Below are positions 1 to 8,553 of a DNA stretch of 64,000 nt, piece after piece. This DNA comes from Pseudomonas congelans. Lineage in GTDB: Bacteria; Pseudomonadota; Gammaproteobacteria; Pseudomonadales; Pseudomonadaceae. A program made the translations under genes and the position numbers. The stretch is from the NCBI RefSeq assembly GCF_900103225.1, contig NZ_FNJH01000011.1, positions 62,001-126,000 on the forward strand, read 5' to 3'. Positions within the stretch are counted from its first letter, which is position 1. Every line of letters starts with the position of its first letter. Under the pieces are notes generated by a model, which saw nothing but the letters and a program-made list of their open reading frames with translations, did not search any database and was not told the origin of the DNA.

Positions 1-496
1 CCTGGCTCTGCTCACTCAGGAACGACCCAATAGCTAAGCAGTAATGCGCAGTGACGAATGTTCTGAGGGTGTCTTTGAAGTTCTCCACGCAATTCAAAAG
101 CGACTGTTCGTTCAGCGTTGCTGCGAGTGTCGGTAATAAGTGATTCTTTGTTGGCTTCGAGGCGTGATTCACGTTCTGCTGACACGGGCCCCATATATAT
201 ATCAAATAATCCGGCGTAGACGCTTTCCGGATACCTGGGTTTCTGCGGCAGGCCAGCCCGATAACACAACACTGAATCATATAAGTGGATCGATTCCGAT
301 CTGGATAAGTTCTCGACAGCACACAGCTGTTTTGTTTTCCTGAATGATTCCGGGAGGCGATGATGGTCTCTCGCTTATGGGTTGGCCCGCATGTGCGGGC
401 TGGTGAGTGCAGCGAAACTTTCCTGTGGTCCTGCTACGCACAAACGTCTCAAGGCGATCCCCGGCGTCTCACTATCCCGCAGGAGCTATGCCTGGT
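1..496. other. Left edge, no supported gene
   Basis: I find no credible gene here. The longest frame, on the minus strand at 12-272, begins with GTG, has no ribosome binding site and matches no family I know. Frames on the plus strand at 140-343 and 360-665 are also unsupported, and the second runs into the antisense of the neighbouring RTX gene. The stretch is less GC-rich than the coding DNA to its right and may hold remnants of a decayed gene. Confidence 0.5.
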
Positions 497-2578
497 TTAC
501 ACCATGTCTGTTGCTTGGGCGGCCGCGCTAGCCACACCTACCAAAGACACCTCCGCCGTTGGCGCAAAGACCATATCGTTGTTGCCCAGATCCTGGGTCC
601 AGTCGCCGGTGAGGGCAATCTCAAACCGATGGCCCTGGGCGTCAGGTTCTACATCCTTTAGGTAGGTGCGGTCCAGATCTGCGTTATATGCCATCTTCAG
701 CGTAGTACCGGTACCGTCACCGAACCCTGTGTAACCCAGCGCCGACACGTCGATCTTGTCGTTGTTGTCGGCGAACCGTACGAGCAGGTCCACAAAACTC
801 TGGCTGTCCGTGCGGTAGCTGTCAGTCGCCGCCGTGTAGCGGAACACATCAGCGTCGTTGCCGTTACGGGCATAAATCGAAATGTTCGGGTCGTCGCCGC
901 CGATCAGCAGATCGGCACCTGCGCCTCCGATGATCACATCCGAGCCTCTGCCGCCGTCGATACGGTCGTTGCCGGCGAGGCCATAGATGACTTCCGACAT
1001 TGCGCTTCCTGTGATCACATCTTTGCCTGCCGTTCCTTCGACGGCGGGGGTCGTGAACACCAGGTTGGTGCTGTTCAATTGCCCGACCAGATTGCCTTCG
1101 AATGCCAGTTCGAAGCGCTGCCCGTTGGAATCGGCATCGAAGCTTTTCAGGTATGTGCGAGTGCCCTCGGCGTTGGCCTGGATGGCCAGCGTGCCATTGT
1201 GGCCATCGCCAATGCCGGTAAAGCCCAACGCAATCAGATCGACACGGTCCTGAGAGGCGTCGAAGTCCAGAATCCGGTCACTGCCGGTTTCGGTAGCGGT
1301 CCGGTAGCTGTCGCTGGTCTGGGTGAAGCGGAAAATATCTGCGCCGGTCCCGCCTGTCAGCACGTCACGGCCACCCGCGCCTTGCAGCACATCGTCTCCG
1401 TCCAGACCACGGATAATTTCGGCTGTGTCGTTACCCAGCAAGTGATTGGCATCGCTGGAGCCATCCACATGATATTTACCGTCCTGGCTGCCAAAGGTAG
1501 TGTCCAGGCTGCCATCCGCGTTCAGTCGGGTGATCACGTCCCCGGCGATCAGGATTTTGCCATCGGGCTGAACGATTGCCGAGTGGGCATAGGCGGACTC
1601 GCCTTGGGGCACCTGGATAGTGAGCTTGCCATCACCGCTAAAGGAGGTATCGAAGGAACCGCCCGCATTCAGCCGCAGTACGTTGAAGGCGGTATTGTCA
1701 TTACTCTCGCCGGCAATGATGAGCTTTCCATCGGCTTGCACGGTCATCGCAGCGCGGTAGTCCAGCCCCAGCGCGGTATCGAAGTACACCACGCCGTCCA
1801 CGCCAAACGCGGTATCCAGGTTGCCGTCGGCTGCAAGTCGCTGAACGGCATAAACCGGATCGCCCGGGTCGTGGGGTCCGTTGGCGCCCACGTACAGCCA
1901 ACTGCCGAGCAGTACGCTGCCGTCGGGCTGTACAACGGTGGCGATATTACCGGTGCCGTAGTATCCGGTCGGGTTGAGGACAAGTGCGCCGTTGGCACCG
2001 AAATCCTCGACCGGAGTACCGCTGCTGTCCAGCTTGAACACTATTGCTTGCGAAGTGCCGCGAAGGCTGACGTACACCGAGCCGTCTGCTGTGGCGTAAA
2101 TAGCCATCCCATCGGATCCGAAGGGCACATCAAGGCCCGCGGCGCCGCCATTGCCGAAAGTGCTGTCCAGGGTGCCATCCACGTTGAAGCGTTCTACCTT
2201 CAGACCGCCGAGCCCTGGCTGTGCTGATAGCACTTTACCGTCGGCCTGCACCGCCATTACGTAGTAAGCATAATCTTCCGGATCCAGATTGCCGGGCACG
2301 AGGGCAATTCCGTCCTGGCCGAAGCTGTTGTCCAGGCTGCCGTCAGCGTTGAGGCGCACCGCCGTGTAGCTGCCGCGCGTGCCATAGCTTTCATCGCCCG
2401 GCGAGCCTGGGTAACCAATAGCAGTCTGGAAGCTTTCGCCACCGACAAGGATTTTGCCGTCCGGCTGAAGGTTGATGCTCCAGTTTGAATCGCCACCTGT
2501 GGACGGGTCGACCTGCACTGTCCCCGGGCCGGTTCGCACGGTGTAATTGATGGTGGCCTTGCTATTGATTGACGCCAT
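497..2578 (-). CDS. Secreted delta-60 repeat protein with RTX / AlgE-type R modules
   Basis: This 693-aa protein is probably exported by a type I system and calcium-loaded outside the cell. Residues ~30-380 are repeats of the delta-60 type (patterns like LQPDGKILVGG and RLNADGSLDNSFG), which usually form a beta-propeller-like fold. Two nonapeptide RTX blocks follow (GLDGDDVLQGAGGRDVLTGG at ~390 and GLAGNDRIDGGRGSDVIIGG at ~540). Each is followed by a segment with DSYRT, ALGFTG or ALGYTG, RTYLK and RFE(L/I)A, which closely resembles the R modules of AlgE mannuronan epimerases. There is no N-terminal signal peptide, as expected for a type I substrate, and no transporter gene is nearby. The ATG is preceded by AAGGA. 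The enzymatic or binding role is unknown. Confidence 0.85.
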   Translation of the reverse strand: MASINSKATINYTVRTGPGTVQVDPSTGGDSNWSINLQPDGKILVGGESFQTAIGYPGSPGDESYGTRGSYTAVRLNADGSLDNSFGQDGIALVPGNLDPEDYAYYVMAVQADGKVLSAQPGLGGLKVERFNVDGTLDSTFGNGGAAGLDVPFGSDGMAIYATADGSVYVSLRGTSQAIVFKLDSSGTPVEDFGANGALVLNPTGYYGTGNIATVVQPDGSVLLGSWLYVGANGPHDPGDPVYAVQRLAADGNLDTAFGVDGVVYFDTALGLDYRAAMTVQADGKLIIAGESNDNTAFNVLRLNAGGSFDTSFSGDGKLTIQVPQGESAYAHSAIVQPDGKILIAGDVITRLNADGSLDTTFGSQDGKYHVDGSSDANHLLGNDTAEIIRGLDGDDVLQGAGGRDVLTGGTGADIFRFTQTSDSYRTATETGSDRILDFDASQDRVDLIALGFTGIGDGHNGTLAIQANAEGTRTYLKSFDADSNGQRFELAFEGNLVGQLNSTNLVFTTPAVEGTAGKDVITGSAMSEVIYGLAGNDRIDGGRGSDVIIGGAGADLLIGGDDPNISIYARNGNDADVFRYTAATDSYRTDSQSFVDLLVRFADNNDKIDVSALGYTGFGDGTGTTLKMAYNADLDRTYLKDVEPDAQGHRFEIALTGDWTQDLGNNDMVFAPTAEVSLVGVASAAAQATDMV

Positions 2579-2771
2579 GACATTATCCTTTTAGACATGG
2601 AACCCGAAGGGAATGAGAAGGGGATTGCACGGATCCTCTGGATCTGACCTTGGCAGAATGAATAAATGCGAAAACGTCAGTCCTTGATGCCGCGTATACA
2701 ACGTTATTGGAGAAGCTCAATGTACCTGACCGGCAACCCGCCTAATTCACCTTCCCTGAATCCAGACTGAT
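2579..2771. other. Divergent intergenic region, RTX gene / APS kinase
   Basis: This 193-bp gap separates two divergently read genes, so it should hold both promoters. It is clearly AT-richer than its surroundings. I cannot point to a convincing -35/-10 pair or operator. Confidence 0.4.
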
Positions 2772-3401
2772 ATGAGCACCCTCGACAACGCTTCCTCCAG
2801 AAGCTCGCCATTTGACATAAGCGCCCGGTCTCCTGGGGGCTTCGCAATATTATTTACAGGGCTATCGGGCGCTGGCAAATCAAGCATTGCCCAGGCGCTG
2901 GCGGACTATTTACAGTTACAGATCAAGAGGCCTGTCACGTTACTGGATGGGGATGCCGTGCGAACCCATCTTTGCGCAGATCTGGATTTCTCCAGAGCGG
3001 GGCGTGCATCGAATATTGCTCGTATCGCTTATGTTGCATCTGAAGTTGTTAAGCATAAGGGGATAGCGTTGTGCGCGGTTATCGCTCCTTATGCTGATAG
3101 CCGCAGCACAATGCGCAATAAAATTATGGAAAATGGGTGTTTTTTTGAAGTCTATGTCAACACCCCGCTCAGTGTCTGTGAAGCTCGAGATGTAAAGGGG
3201 CTTTATGCAAAAGCAAGGGCCGGAACACTCCGCTCTTTCACCGGCGTTTCAGACACCTACGAACCGCCTGTAGAGCCCGACTTGATCCTTGATGGAAGTA
3301 AAGGCTCGCCCTCGTTACTGGCTTTGACGATCGTAGATTTTTTGGTGCAACAGAAGTTGATCGAGACGCCGACGAGCGCAACGGATATCAGTCTCGGCTG
3401 A
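2772..3401 (+). CDS. cysC: Stand-alone adenylylsulfate (APS) kinase, CysC family
   Basis: The protein (209 aa) should phosphorylate APS to PAPS with ATP in the cytoplasm. The P-loop GLSGAGKSS sits at ~residue 33, followed by DGDAVR, FSRAGRASNIARI and the C-terminal CysC signature EARDVKGLYAKARAG...FTGVSDTYEPP. Length is normal for the family. In Pseudomonas the kinase for sulfate assimilation is usually fused to CysN, so a free copy suggests a dedicated role such as sulfation of a glycan or small molecule; that is inference. The gene is AT-richer than its neighbours and has only a weak ribosome binding site. It stands alone, with a gene on the opposite strand 140 bp downstream. Confidence 0.85.
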   Translation: MSTLDNASSRSSPFDISARSPGGFAILFTGLSGAGKSSIAQALADYLQLQIKRPVTLLDGDAVRTHLCADLDFSRAGRASNIARIAYVASEVVKHKGIALCAVIAPYADSRSTMRNKIMENGCFFEVYVNTPLSVCEARDVKGLYAKARAGTLRSFTGVSDTYEPPVEPDLILDGSKGSPSLLALTIVDFLVQQKLIETPTSATDISLG

Positions 3402-3543
3402 TAATGTGCCAATTGCTGTTCAATACGATTGGCGCGTCGAGACGAGTGCTGCATGACGTGTCGGCGGCGTTGATCCAGACGCGTATACGGATTCAGTGGA
3501 TGTCTGTGCAGGCAGAAGGCGATGCCAAATGTTCCAGAAACCC

Positions 3544-4008
3544 TTAATCCAGTACACCGATACGCTGCTCATCCGGCCAGAACAACGCGGCCTGCCCGCA
3601 CGCTTGGCCCTGCGAGTCCAGTAAGGTCCACACCACACCTGCGTAGATCATGAACGGTTTGTTATCCGCATCCACTCGCCAGCCGCTGTAGCCCTCGGCG
3701 ATGCCATTTGCGGTGACCTGCTCCAGCAGTACTTGGCGCTCAGCGCGATCGAGCTCCGAGGCGCTGAAACGTGAGGGCATGCCGATGAAACGGTCGCGTG
3801 GGTACTTGAAGCATTGCAGCGCGCATTCGTTCACGTAGGTAAAACGTGGGTCAGCGGCGCCATCGTGGGCCAACAGGCTGTAGGGCGCCTGGTCGTGCAG
3901 CCAGGTGAGGCGTTGTTGCGAGTCCAGTTGTCGAGGAGACGGCAGTCCGTGGCCGGTCCAATGTCGGTAGCTTTCATCGAGCATCTGTATGAAATGTTCT
4001 TGAGACAC
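3544..4008 (-). CDS. MEKHLA-domain protein (PAS-like)
   Basis: A 154-aa protein that corresponds almost entirely to a MEKHLA domain, a PAS-related fold best known from the C-terminus of plant HD-ZIP III factors and also found as single-domain proteins in bacteria. Diagnostic stretches are HFIQMLDESYRHWTG, YVNECALQCFKYPRD and ALFWPD. The domain is thought to bind a ligand or sense a signal, but I know of no defined function for the bacterial form. It stands between the APS kinase and the IGP synthase and points the opposite way. Confidence 0.8.
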   Translation of the reverse strand: MSQEHFIQMLDESYRHWTGHGLPSPRQLDSQQRLTWLHDQAPYSLLAHDGAADPRFTYVNECALQCFKYPRDRFIGMPSRFSASELDRAERQVLLEQVTANGIAEGYSGWRVDADNKPFMIYAGVVWTLLDSQGQACGQAALFWPDEQRIGVLD

Positions 4009-4540
4009 CTGTCACCTCGCATCGTCAGTTGGAAACGTTTGCCCTTTGGTAGCCGCCGTAGCGAACGCAAGATCGCCTCGAACGCGCCCTGTGCGTTGTC
4101 TCAAAATCAGCCTCTCTGATACCTGCATGGTCATGGCCGCGCGGGCTCGCTTATCCTGTTTCCGGGCGCTCATTGTCTTCACCGCCAGTGCTGTAATCAA
4201 CGAGCAAGCACAGATTCTGTTACAGAGAATTTATGTTTTAGACAGCACGCTATATCTCGGGCTGATCGGGAAGTTGATGTTGTTTTGCCATCTTGATCGC
4301 CTGGCTTCAGTGAAGTGGGGCTTTGCCGAACAGCGTATTCCCCGGATTTACATCATAAGCTGTTATGGTATATTAATTTTTTATGATATTTAAAGCTTGA
4401 TAAATTAAATTTAATTGTTATTCGTCGGTCGGCGAATGTACTCTGATTTAAATGTTGCCAGAGCGCGAGAGCGAGCATTCTCGTGTCGAACCGCCACAGG
4501 GCTTAACGTAATACACTGCCCGCTACTATGAGTGACTGTC
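4009..4540. other. AT-rich intergenic region upstream of trpC-like gene
   Basis: A gap of about 530 bp that becomes very AT-rich at 4360-4420. It contains a 5-bp-arm inverted repeat, ATTCG...CGAAT (4420-4424 with 4433-4437), which could be a regulator site or nothing. A 115-codon frame at 4046-4393 has no ribosome binding site and no family resemblance; I do not accept it as a gene. The local base composition fits acquired DNA or a strong promoter region. Confidence 0.4.
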
Positions 4541-5341
4541 ATGAGTGATATTCTAAACAAAATAAAACATTACAAACTTCAGGAAATAGAGGCGGCGAAA
4601 GCGAATTTGCCGTTGAACCGCATCAAGCAGATTGCCCTTGAACAGTCCAGCCCCCGCGGTTTTTATAAGGCACTGAAAGATAAAGAGCAGCAGGGTCTGA
4701 TGGGGTTAATTGCAGAAATAAAAAAAGCGAGTCCATCAAAAGGTCTGATTCGCGAAGACTTCAATCCGCCCGAGCTGGCGAAGGCTTATGAAACCGGCGG
4801 GGCCGCCTGTTTATCCGTTCTTACCGATACGCCAAGCTTCCAGGGTTCTCCGCAGTTTCTCATTGACGCGCGAAACGCTTGCGCCCTCCCGGTGTTGCGA
4901 AAAGACTTCATGTTTGATACTTATCAGGTGTATGAGGCACGTGCCTGGGGCGCGGACTGCATATTGCTGATCATGGCGTCATTGAGTGATGACCTGGCTG
5001 CCGAACTTGAAAGTGCGGCCATGACGCTGGGCATGGACGTGCTGGTGGAAGTGCATGACGAACATGAAATGGAGCGTGCGCTCAAACTGGCTTCCCCGCT
5101 GCTCGGCGTCAATAATCGCAACCTGCATACCTTCGAAGTAGACCTCGGCGTGAGCGAGCGACTGGCATCGATGGTGCCGGCAGGCAAACTCCTGGTCGGC
5201 GAAAGTGGAATCGGCAACCATAATGATTGCCTGCGACTCAAAAAAGCCGGCATCACTACCTTTCTGGTCGGCGAAAGTCTGATGCGCAAAGAGGATGTTA
5301 CTGCGGCGACAAAAACACTGCTGACCGGCAGTGCTGACTGA
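4541..5341 (+). CDS. trpC: Indole-3-glycerol-phosphate synthase, alphaproteobacterial type
   Basis: The enzyme (266 aa from the ATG at 4541) makes indole-3-glycerol phosphate from CdRP, the fourth step of tryptophan synthesis. Family motifs are intact: LIAEIKKASPSKG, CLSVLTDTPSFQGS, LRKDFMFDTYQV, GVNNRNLHTFEVD and LVGESGI. The N-terminus (MSDILNKIKHYKLQEI) and most internal blocks resemble the rhizobial-type TrpC more than the trpGDC-encoded enzyme expected in Pseudomonas. It is unlinked to other trp genes here. A GTG at 4532 is an alternative start, but ATG at 4541 fits the family N-terminus. It may be a second, acquired copy feeding a specialised indole pathway; that is inference. Confidence 0.88.
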   Translation: MSDILNKIKHYKLQEIEAAKANLPLNRIKQIALEQSSPRGFYKALKDKEQQGLMGLIAEIKKASPSKGLIREDFNPPELAKAYETGGAACLSVLTDTPSFQGSPQFLIDARNACALPVLRKDFMFDTYQVYEARAWGADCILLIMASLSDDLAAELESAAMTLGMDVLVEVHDEHEMERALKLASPLLGVNNRNLHTFEVDLGVSERLASMVPAGKLLVGESGIGNHNDCLRLKKAGITTFLVGESLMRKEDVTAATKTLLTGSAD

Positions 5342-5360
5342 CACGTATTAAACTTCTGGC

Positions 5361-5388
5361 TCAGAGGGGCGGTTATGCGCTCCTCTGA
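5361..5388 (+). terminator. Possible transcription terminator hairpin after trpC-like gene
   Basis: A 7-bp perfect stem, TCAGAGG (5361-5367) with CCTCTGA (5382-5388), lies 20 bp after the trpC stop and before the convergent chemoreceptor gene. There is no clear T-run, so termination is plausible but not certain. Confidence 0.4.
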
Positions 5389-5490
5389 CCCGTCATACAC
5401 TTGTCCAGACGTATGCTGTTAGTTGCCCTGAATGCTGTGGAATCACTATCCACAGCATGCCCAGAGCCCAACCTGAAGCAGTAAAAACCC

Positions 5491-7110
5491 TTATAGCGAA
5501 AACCTCGCCACCAGCTTGTTCATGTCTGCAGCAAGCACTGAAAGCTCGGAGCTTGCCGCCGCCGTCTGATTGGCCCCCGTTGCGCTCTGGATGGAAAGAT
5601 CGCGAATACTCATCAGGTTGCCGTCGACCGAACGTGCGACCTGTGCCTGCTGCTCCGATGCGGTCGCAATCATCAGGTTCATTTCGTTGATTTCATTGAT
5701 TGCTTTCGCGATCAGGGTCAGCGCTGCGCCGGCTTCATGAGCGATGGTGAGTGTGCCATCGGCCTGATCGCAACTTTCGCTCATGGCCTTGGTGGCCTGT
5801 GCAGTGCCCGTGAGGATGTCGCCAATCATTTTCTCGATTTCCTGAGTCGAGGTCTGGGTGCGATGTGCCAGCGCTCTGACTTCATCAGCTACCACCGCGA
5901 AACCGCGTCCCTGCTCACCTGCCCGTGCCGCTTCGATTGCCGCGTTCAGGGCCAGGAGGTTGGTTTGTTCCGCAATCGTACGAATGACTTCCAGTACCTT
6001 GCTGATGTCCTTGGACTGCACGGCCAGACGCTCTACATCGGCACTGGTGCTCTGCACGGTCTTGCTCAGTTTCTCGATAGCGTCGACCGTGCTGGTGACC
6101 CGCGCTGCGCCGGTGCGGGTTGACTGATCAGAGGCTTTGGCTGCATCCGATGCGGCGGCAGCATTACGCGCCACTTCATCTACCGCAGCGGTCATCTGGT
6201 TGACCGCGGTGGCTGCCTGATCGATTTCGTTGTTCTGGCGCAGCAAACCTCTGCTCGACTCCTCGGTGACCGCGTTCATTTCCTCGGCGGCGGACGCCAG
6301 TTGAGTGGATGAATCGCCAATCAGCCTGATCGTATCGCGCAGATTGTTTTGCATCACTTGGGTAGAGCGCATCAGATCGGAAAACTCGTCTTTGCCCGTG
6401 ACGATAATCACGCTGCGCAGATCACCCTTGGCGATGGTGTCGTTGACACGCAACATGTCGCGCAACGGCGTGACGATACTTTTGGTGAACAGCACGGCCA
6501 GCACAATCGTCGCCAGCGTCGCGGCTGCAATAATAAAAAGCACAAACATTAGGCCGCTTTGATACGAATCCTCGGATTCTTTTCCTGAGTTTGCGGCCTC
6601 GTCAATGTTCATTTGAACCAGTCCGTTTACAGCGTCGTCAAGAAGACGGGTAACAGGGGTGACGTTGGAGCTTAGGTAGGCCAACGCTTCAGTGGTTGCG
6701 TTTTTACGGATAAGTGCAGTCACCTGATCGAATGCAACCAGTGCCTTATCGGTGTTTTCAGACACGGCCTTGAACAGTTGCCCTTCTTTATCGCTGGCGA
6801 CAAAAGGGGCGTAAAGGGCTATCTGCTTTTTCAATTCCTCGCTCAGCGAAGCGATCATGCCGGTCGTGGTGGCCATGTCTTTCGGATTGGTCTGGGACAG
6901 CATTCTGCGGACTTCCAGGCGCAGGCGCAGCATCGTTGCGTTGATTCGGTCTGCGACTACCACGCTGGCCAAGGCGTCGTTCTCAAGGTCTCTGGCCGTT
7001 TCGCGAATTTCTCCCATTTTCCATACTGAAATCCCCCCCAAGGCGACCAATAGGAGCGCAATAAACATAAAGCTGAGTGCTGCACGCGCAGATACTTTCA
7101 GGTTTCTCAT
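5491..7110 (-). CDS. Methyl-accepting chemotaxis protein, four-helix-bundle type
   Basis: A 539-aa transmembrane chemoreceptor. The N-terminal membrane segment is ~residues 10-30. A periplasmic part of ~160 residues (4HB-MCP type) follows, then a second membrane segment at ~190-210 (GLMFVLFIIAAATLATIVLAV), HAMP at ~210-265, and the signalling domain with the conserved tip IAEQTNLLALNAAIEAARAG. The ligand cannot be read from sequence. I chose the ATG at 7110 because AGGAGG lies 9 bases upstream; a GTG two codons earlier would be too close to it. The gene is single and not part of the che cluster at 21.7-30.4 kb. The C-terminus (ARFSL) has no CheR-docking pentapeptide. Confidence 0.92.
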   Translation of the reverse strand: MRNLKVSARAALSFMFIALLLVALGGISVWKMGEIRETARDLENDALASVVVADRINATMLRLRLEVRRMLSQTNPKDMATTTGMIASLSEELKKQIALYAPFVASDKEGQLFKAVSENTDKALVAFDQVTALIRKNATTEALAYLSSNVTPVTRLLDDAVNGLVQMNIDEAANSGKESEDSYQSGLMFVLFIIAAATLATIVLAVLFTKSIVTPLRDMLRVNDTIAKGDLRSVIIVTGKDEFSDLMRSTQVMQNNLRDTIRLIGDSSTQLASAAEEMNAVTEESSRGLLRQNNEIDQAATAVNQMTAAVDEVARNAAAASDAAKASDQSTRTGAARVTSTVDAIEKLSKTVQSTSADVERLAVQSKDISKVLEVIRTIAEQTNLLALNAAIEAARAGEQGRGFAVVADEVRALAHRTQTSTQEIEKMIGDILTGTAQATKAMSESCDQADGTLTIAHEAGAALTLIAKAINEINEMNLMIATASEQQAQVARSVDGNLMSIRDLSIQSATGANQTAAASSELSVLAADMNKLVARFSL

Positions 7111-7493
7111 TGCCACTGACCTCCTTGTAGAATTGATTTTTACGGTTTTAGAACTATCGGCGACTAAGCCTATAACTTGAGGCTGCAGGATTAGTCGCCA
7201 TATTAGTTGCGCCCTGTTTTATGTTCTTGAGTTTTTAGTGCGCTGTTTTGGGGCGAAAATTCATCTAAGTGAGCGGCGAATAAAGCTTGATTAGTTGAAG
7301 CTATTATCAGCAGGTGATTGAAACAGAAGTGAAAACCTACACGTGGAGGGGCACCGAACGCCCAGCCGCGCCCACCGCTCTCAATCGCAGCCATTCGATA
7401 CAGGCAGACTTTCAGGGTAGAAAATCAGGGCTCAAGATCAGTCGTTTTCGTTCTGCGTGACGACTCGGTGCATGAGCTATCCCACACAAGGCT
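7111..7493. other. Intergenic region between chemoreceptor and scrR
   Basis: About 380 bp with no supported gene. A 63-codon minus-strand frame at 7203-7394 lacks a ribosome binding site and family resemblance. The region should hold the chemoreceptor promoter on its left side and the end of the sucrose transcript on its right side, but I see no clear hairpin with a T-run. Confidence 0.4.
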
Positions 7494-8486
7494 TCATAAC
7501 GATTCTCTGACCACCAGCGGGCAATCCACCGGCTGGGAGCCCGATACGTCAAGGCTGTCGATCAAGTGCCGGGCAGCGTTGCGACCGATCTCGTAATACG
7601 GCAGTTGCACCGTGGTCAGCGCAGGGATGAACAGCTCGGCGATGCCGATCATGTTGTCATAACCCAGTACGGCGACATCGCCGGGGATTTTCAGGCCTTG
7701 GCCCAGCAGCAATTGATAGGCACAAAAGGCAATGCGGTCATTGCCGCAGATCAGAATGTCGAACTGCGGACGGCCATCCACCATGTGCCGGGCAAGGATG
7801 GCGGCAGTTTCCCAATAGGCGTCATGCTCGGACAGGTTGTATTGCAACAGTTCGTCGCGAGCCAGGCCGAATGCCTCGCAGGCACGTTGCATACCCGCTT
7901 GGCGGATTTCCCAGGCCAGGCTCTGTTTAGGCAGGTTGATGAACAGCGGGCGTCGATAGCCCTTGCTGAACGCGTGGTGCAAGGCGCGGTACTGACCTGT
8001 CTCGTCGTCGGGCACATAACTGACAAGGCTGCTGTCATCGGCTACGCAGTTGGCGAGCACCAGCGGTTTGCTCTTCAAGCGCTGGGGAATACTCACTTTG
8101 CGTAGCCCCATGGCGCTGAAGATCAACCCGTCGGGACGGTGCGACAGCATCAGGTCGATGTTCTGGTCGGTGGGCGGGTTGCTTAGCAGGTTGAGGATAA
8201 AGACGTTCCAGCCTGCCTGCTGCGCGGTCTGTTCGATTGACAGCAGCAGCTCGACCGCAAACGGTGTCGTCGCGGTGTCCAGGGCAAATACGCCGATGGT
8301 TCGGGTCTGCAGGTTGTCGCCGCGAATCCGGCGAGCCGACAGGCTGGGTACGAATTGAAGCTCATCAATCGCGTTGCGCACTCGCTGATAAGTCTCGGGG
8401 CTCAGTTTTCCCGGATCATTGAGCGCCCGAGACACCGTCATCAGCGACACACCGGCCAGTTTTGCAACGTCTTTAACTGAAGTCAT
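7494..8486 (-). CDS. scrR: LacI-family regulator of the sucrose operon
   Basis: A 330-aa repressor with an N-terminal LacI helix-turn-helix (VKDVAKLAGVSLMTVSRALN, residues 4-23), a hinge helix (SARRIRG) and a periplasmic-binding-protein-like effector domain. It is read in the same direction as, and 67 bp downstream of, the GH32 hydrolase, so it is probably part of the same transcription unit or follows it. Its likely target is the palindrome GTTAACGTTAAC in the promoter at 14.36 kb. The effector is presumably sucrose or a sucrose-derived sugar; that is inferred from context. The ribosome binding site is weak. Confidence 0.88.
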   Translation of the reverse strand: MTSVKDVAKLAGVSLMTVSRALNDPGKLSPETYQRVRNAIDELQFVPSLSARRIRGDNLQTRTIGVFALDTATTPFAVELLLSIEQTAQQAGWNVFILNLLSNPPTDQNIDLMLSHRPDGLIFSAMGLRKVSIPQRLKSKPLVLANCVADDSSLVSYVPDDETGQYRALHHAFSKGYRRPLFINLPKQSLAWEIRQAGMQRACEAFGLARDELLQYNLSEHDAYWETAAILARHMVDGRPQFDILICGNDRIAFCAYQLLLGQGLKIPGDVAVLGYDNMIGIAELFIPALTTVQLPYYEIGRNAARHLIDSLDVSGSQPVDCPLVVRESL

Positions 8487-8553
8487 GCGAGGCGGGGCCT
8501 GTCGGGTTGACTGATGATTATCATGCTACAGAGACCTGATTTTTTTCGCGACT

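Noticed and set aside
1079..2227. 382-codon plus-strand frame opposite the delta-60 gene
   Set aside because: Shadow of the repetitive GC-rich coding strand; the minus strand has clear domains and a ribosome binding site.
4046..4393. 115-codon frame upstream of the trpC-like gene
   Set aside because: No ribosome binding site, no family resemblance, and it overlaps nothing that would couple its translation.
8514..8524. ATGATTATCAT palindrome upstream of scrR as an autoregulatory operator
   Set aside because: It lacks the central CpG of LacI-type sites and does not resemble the operator at 14366-14377; it may be chance.
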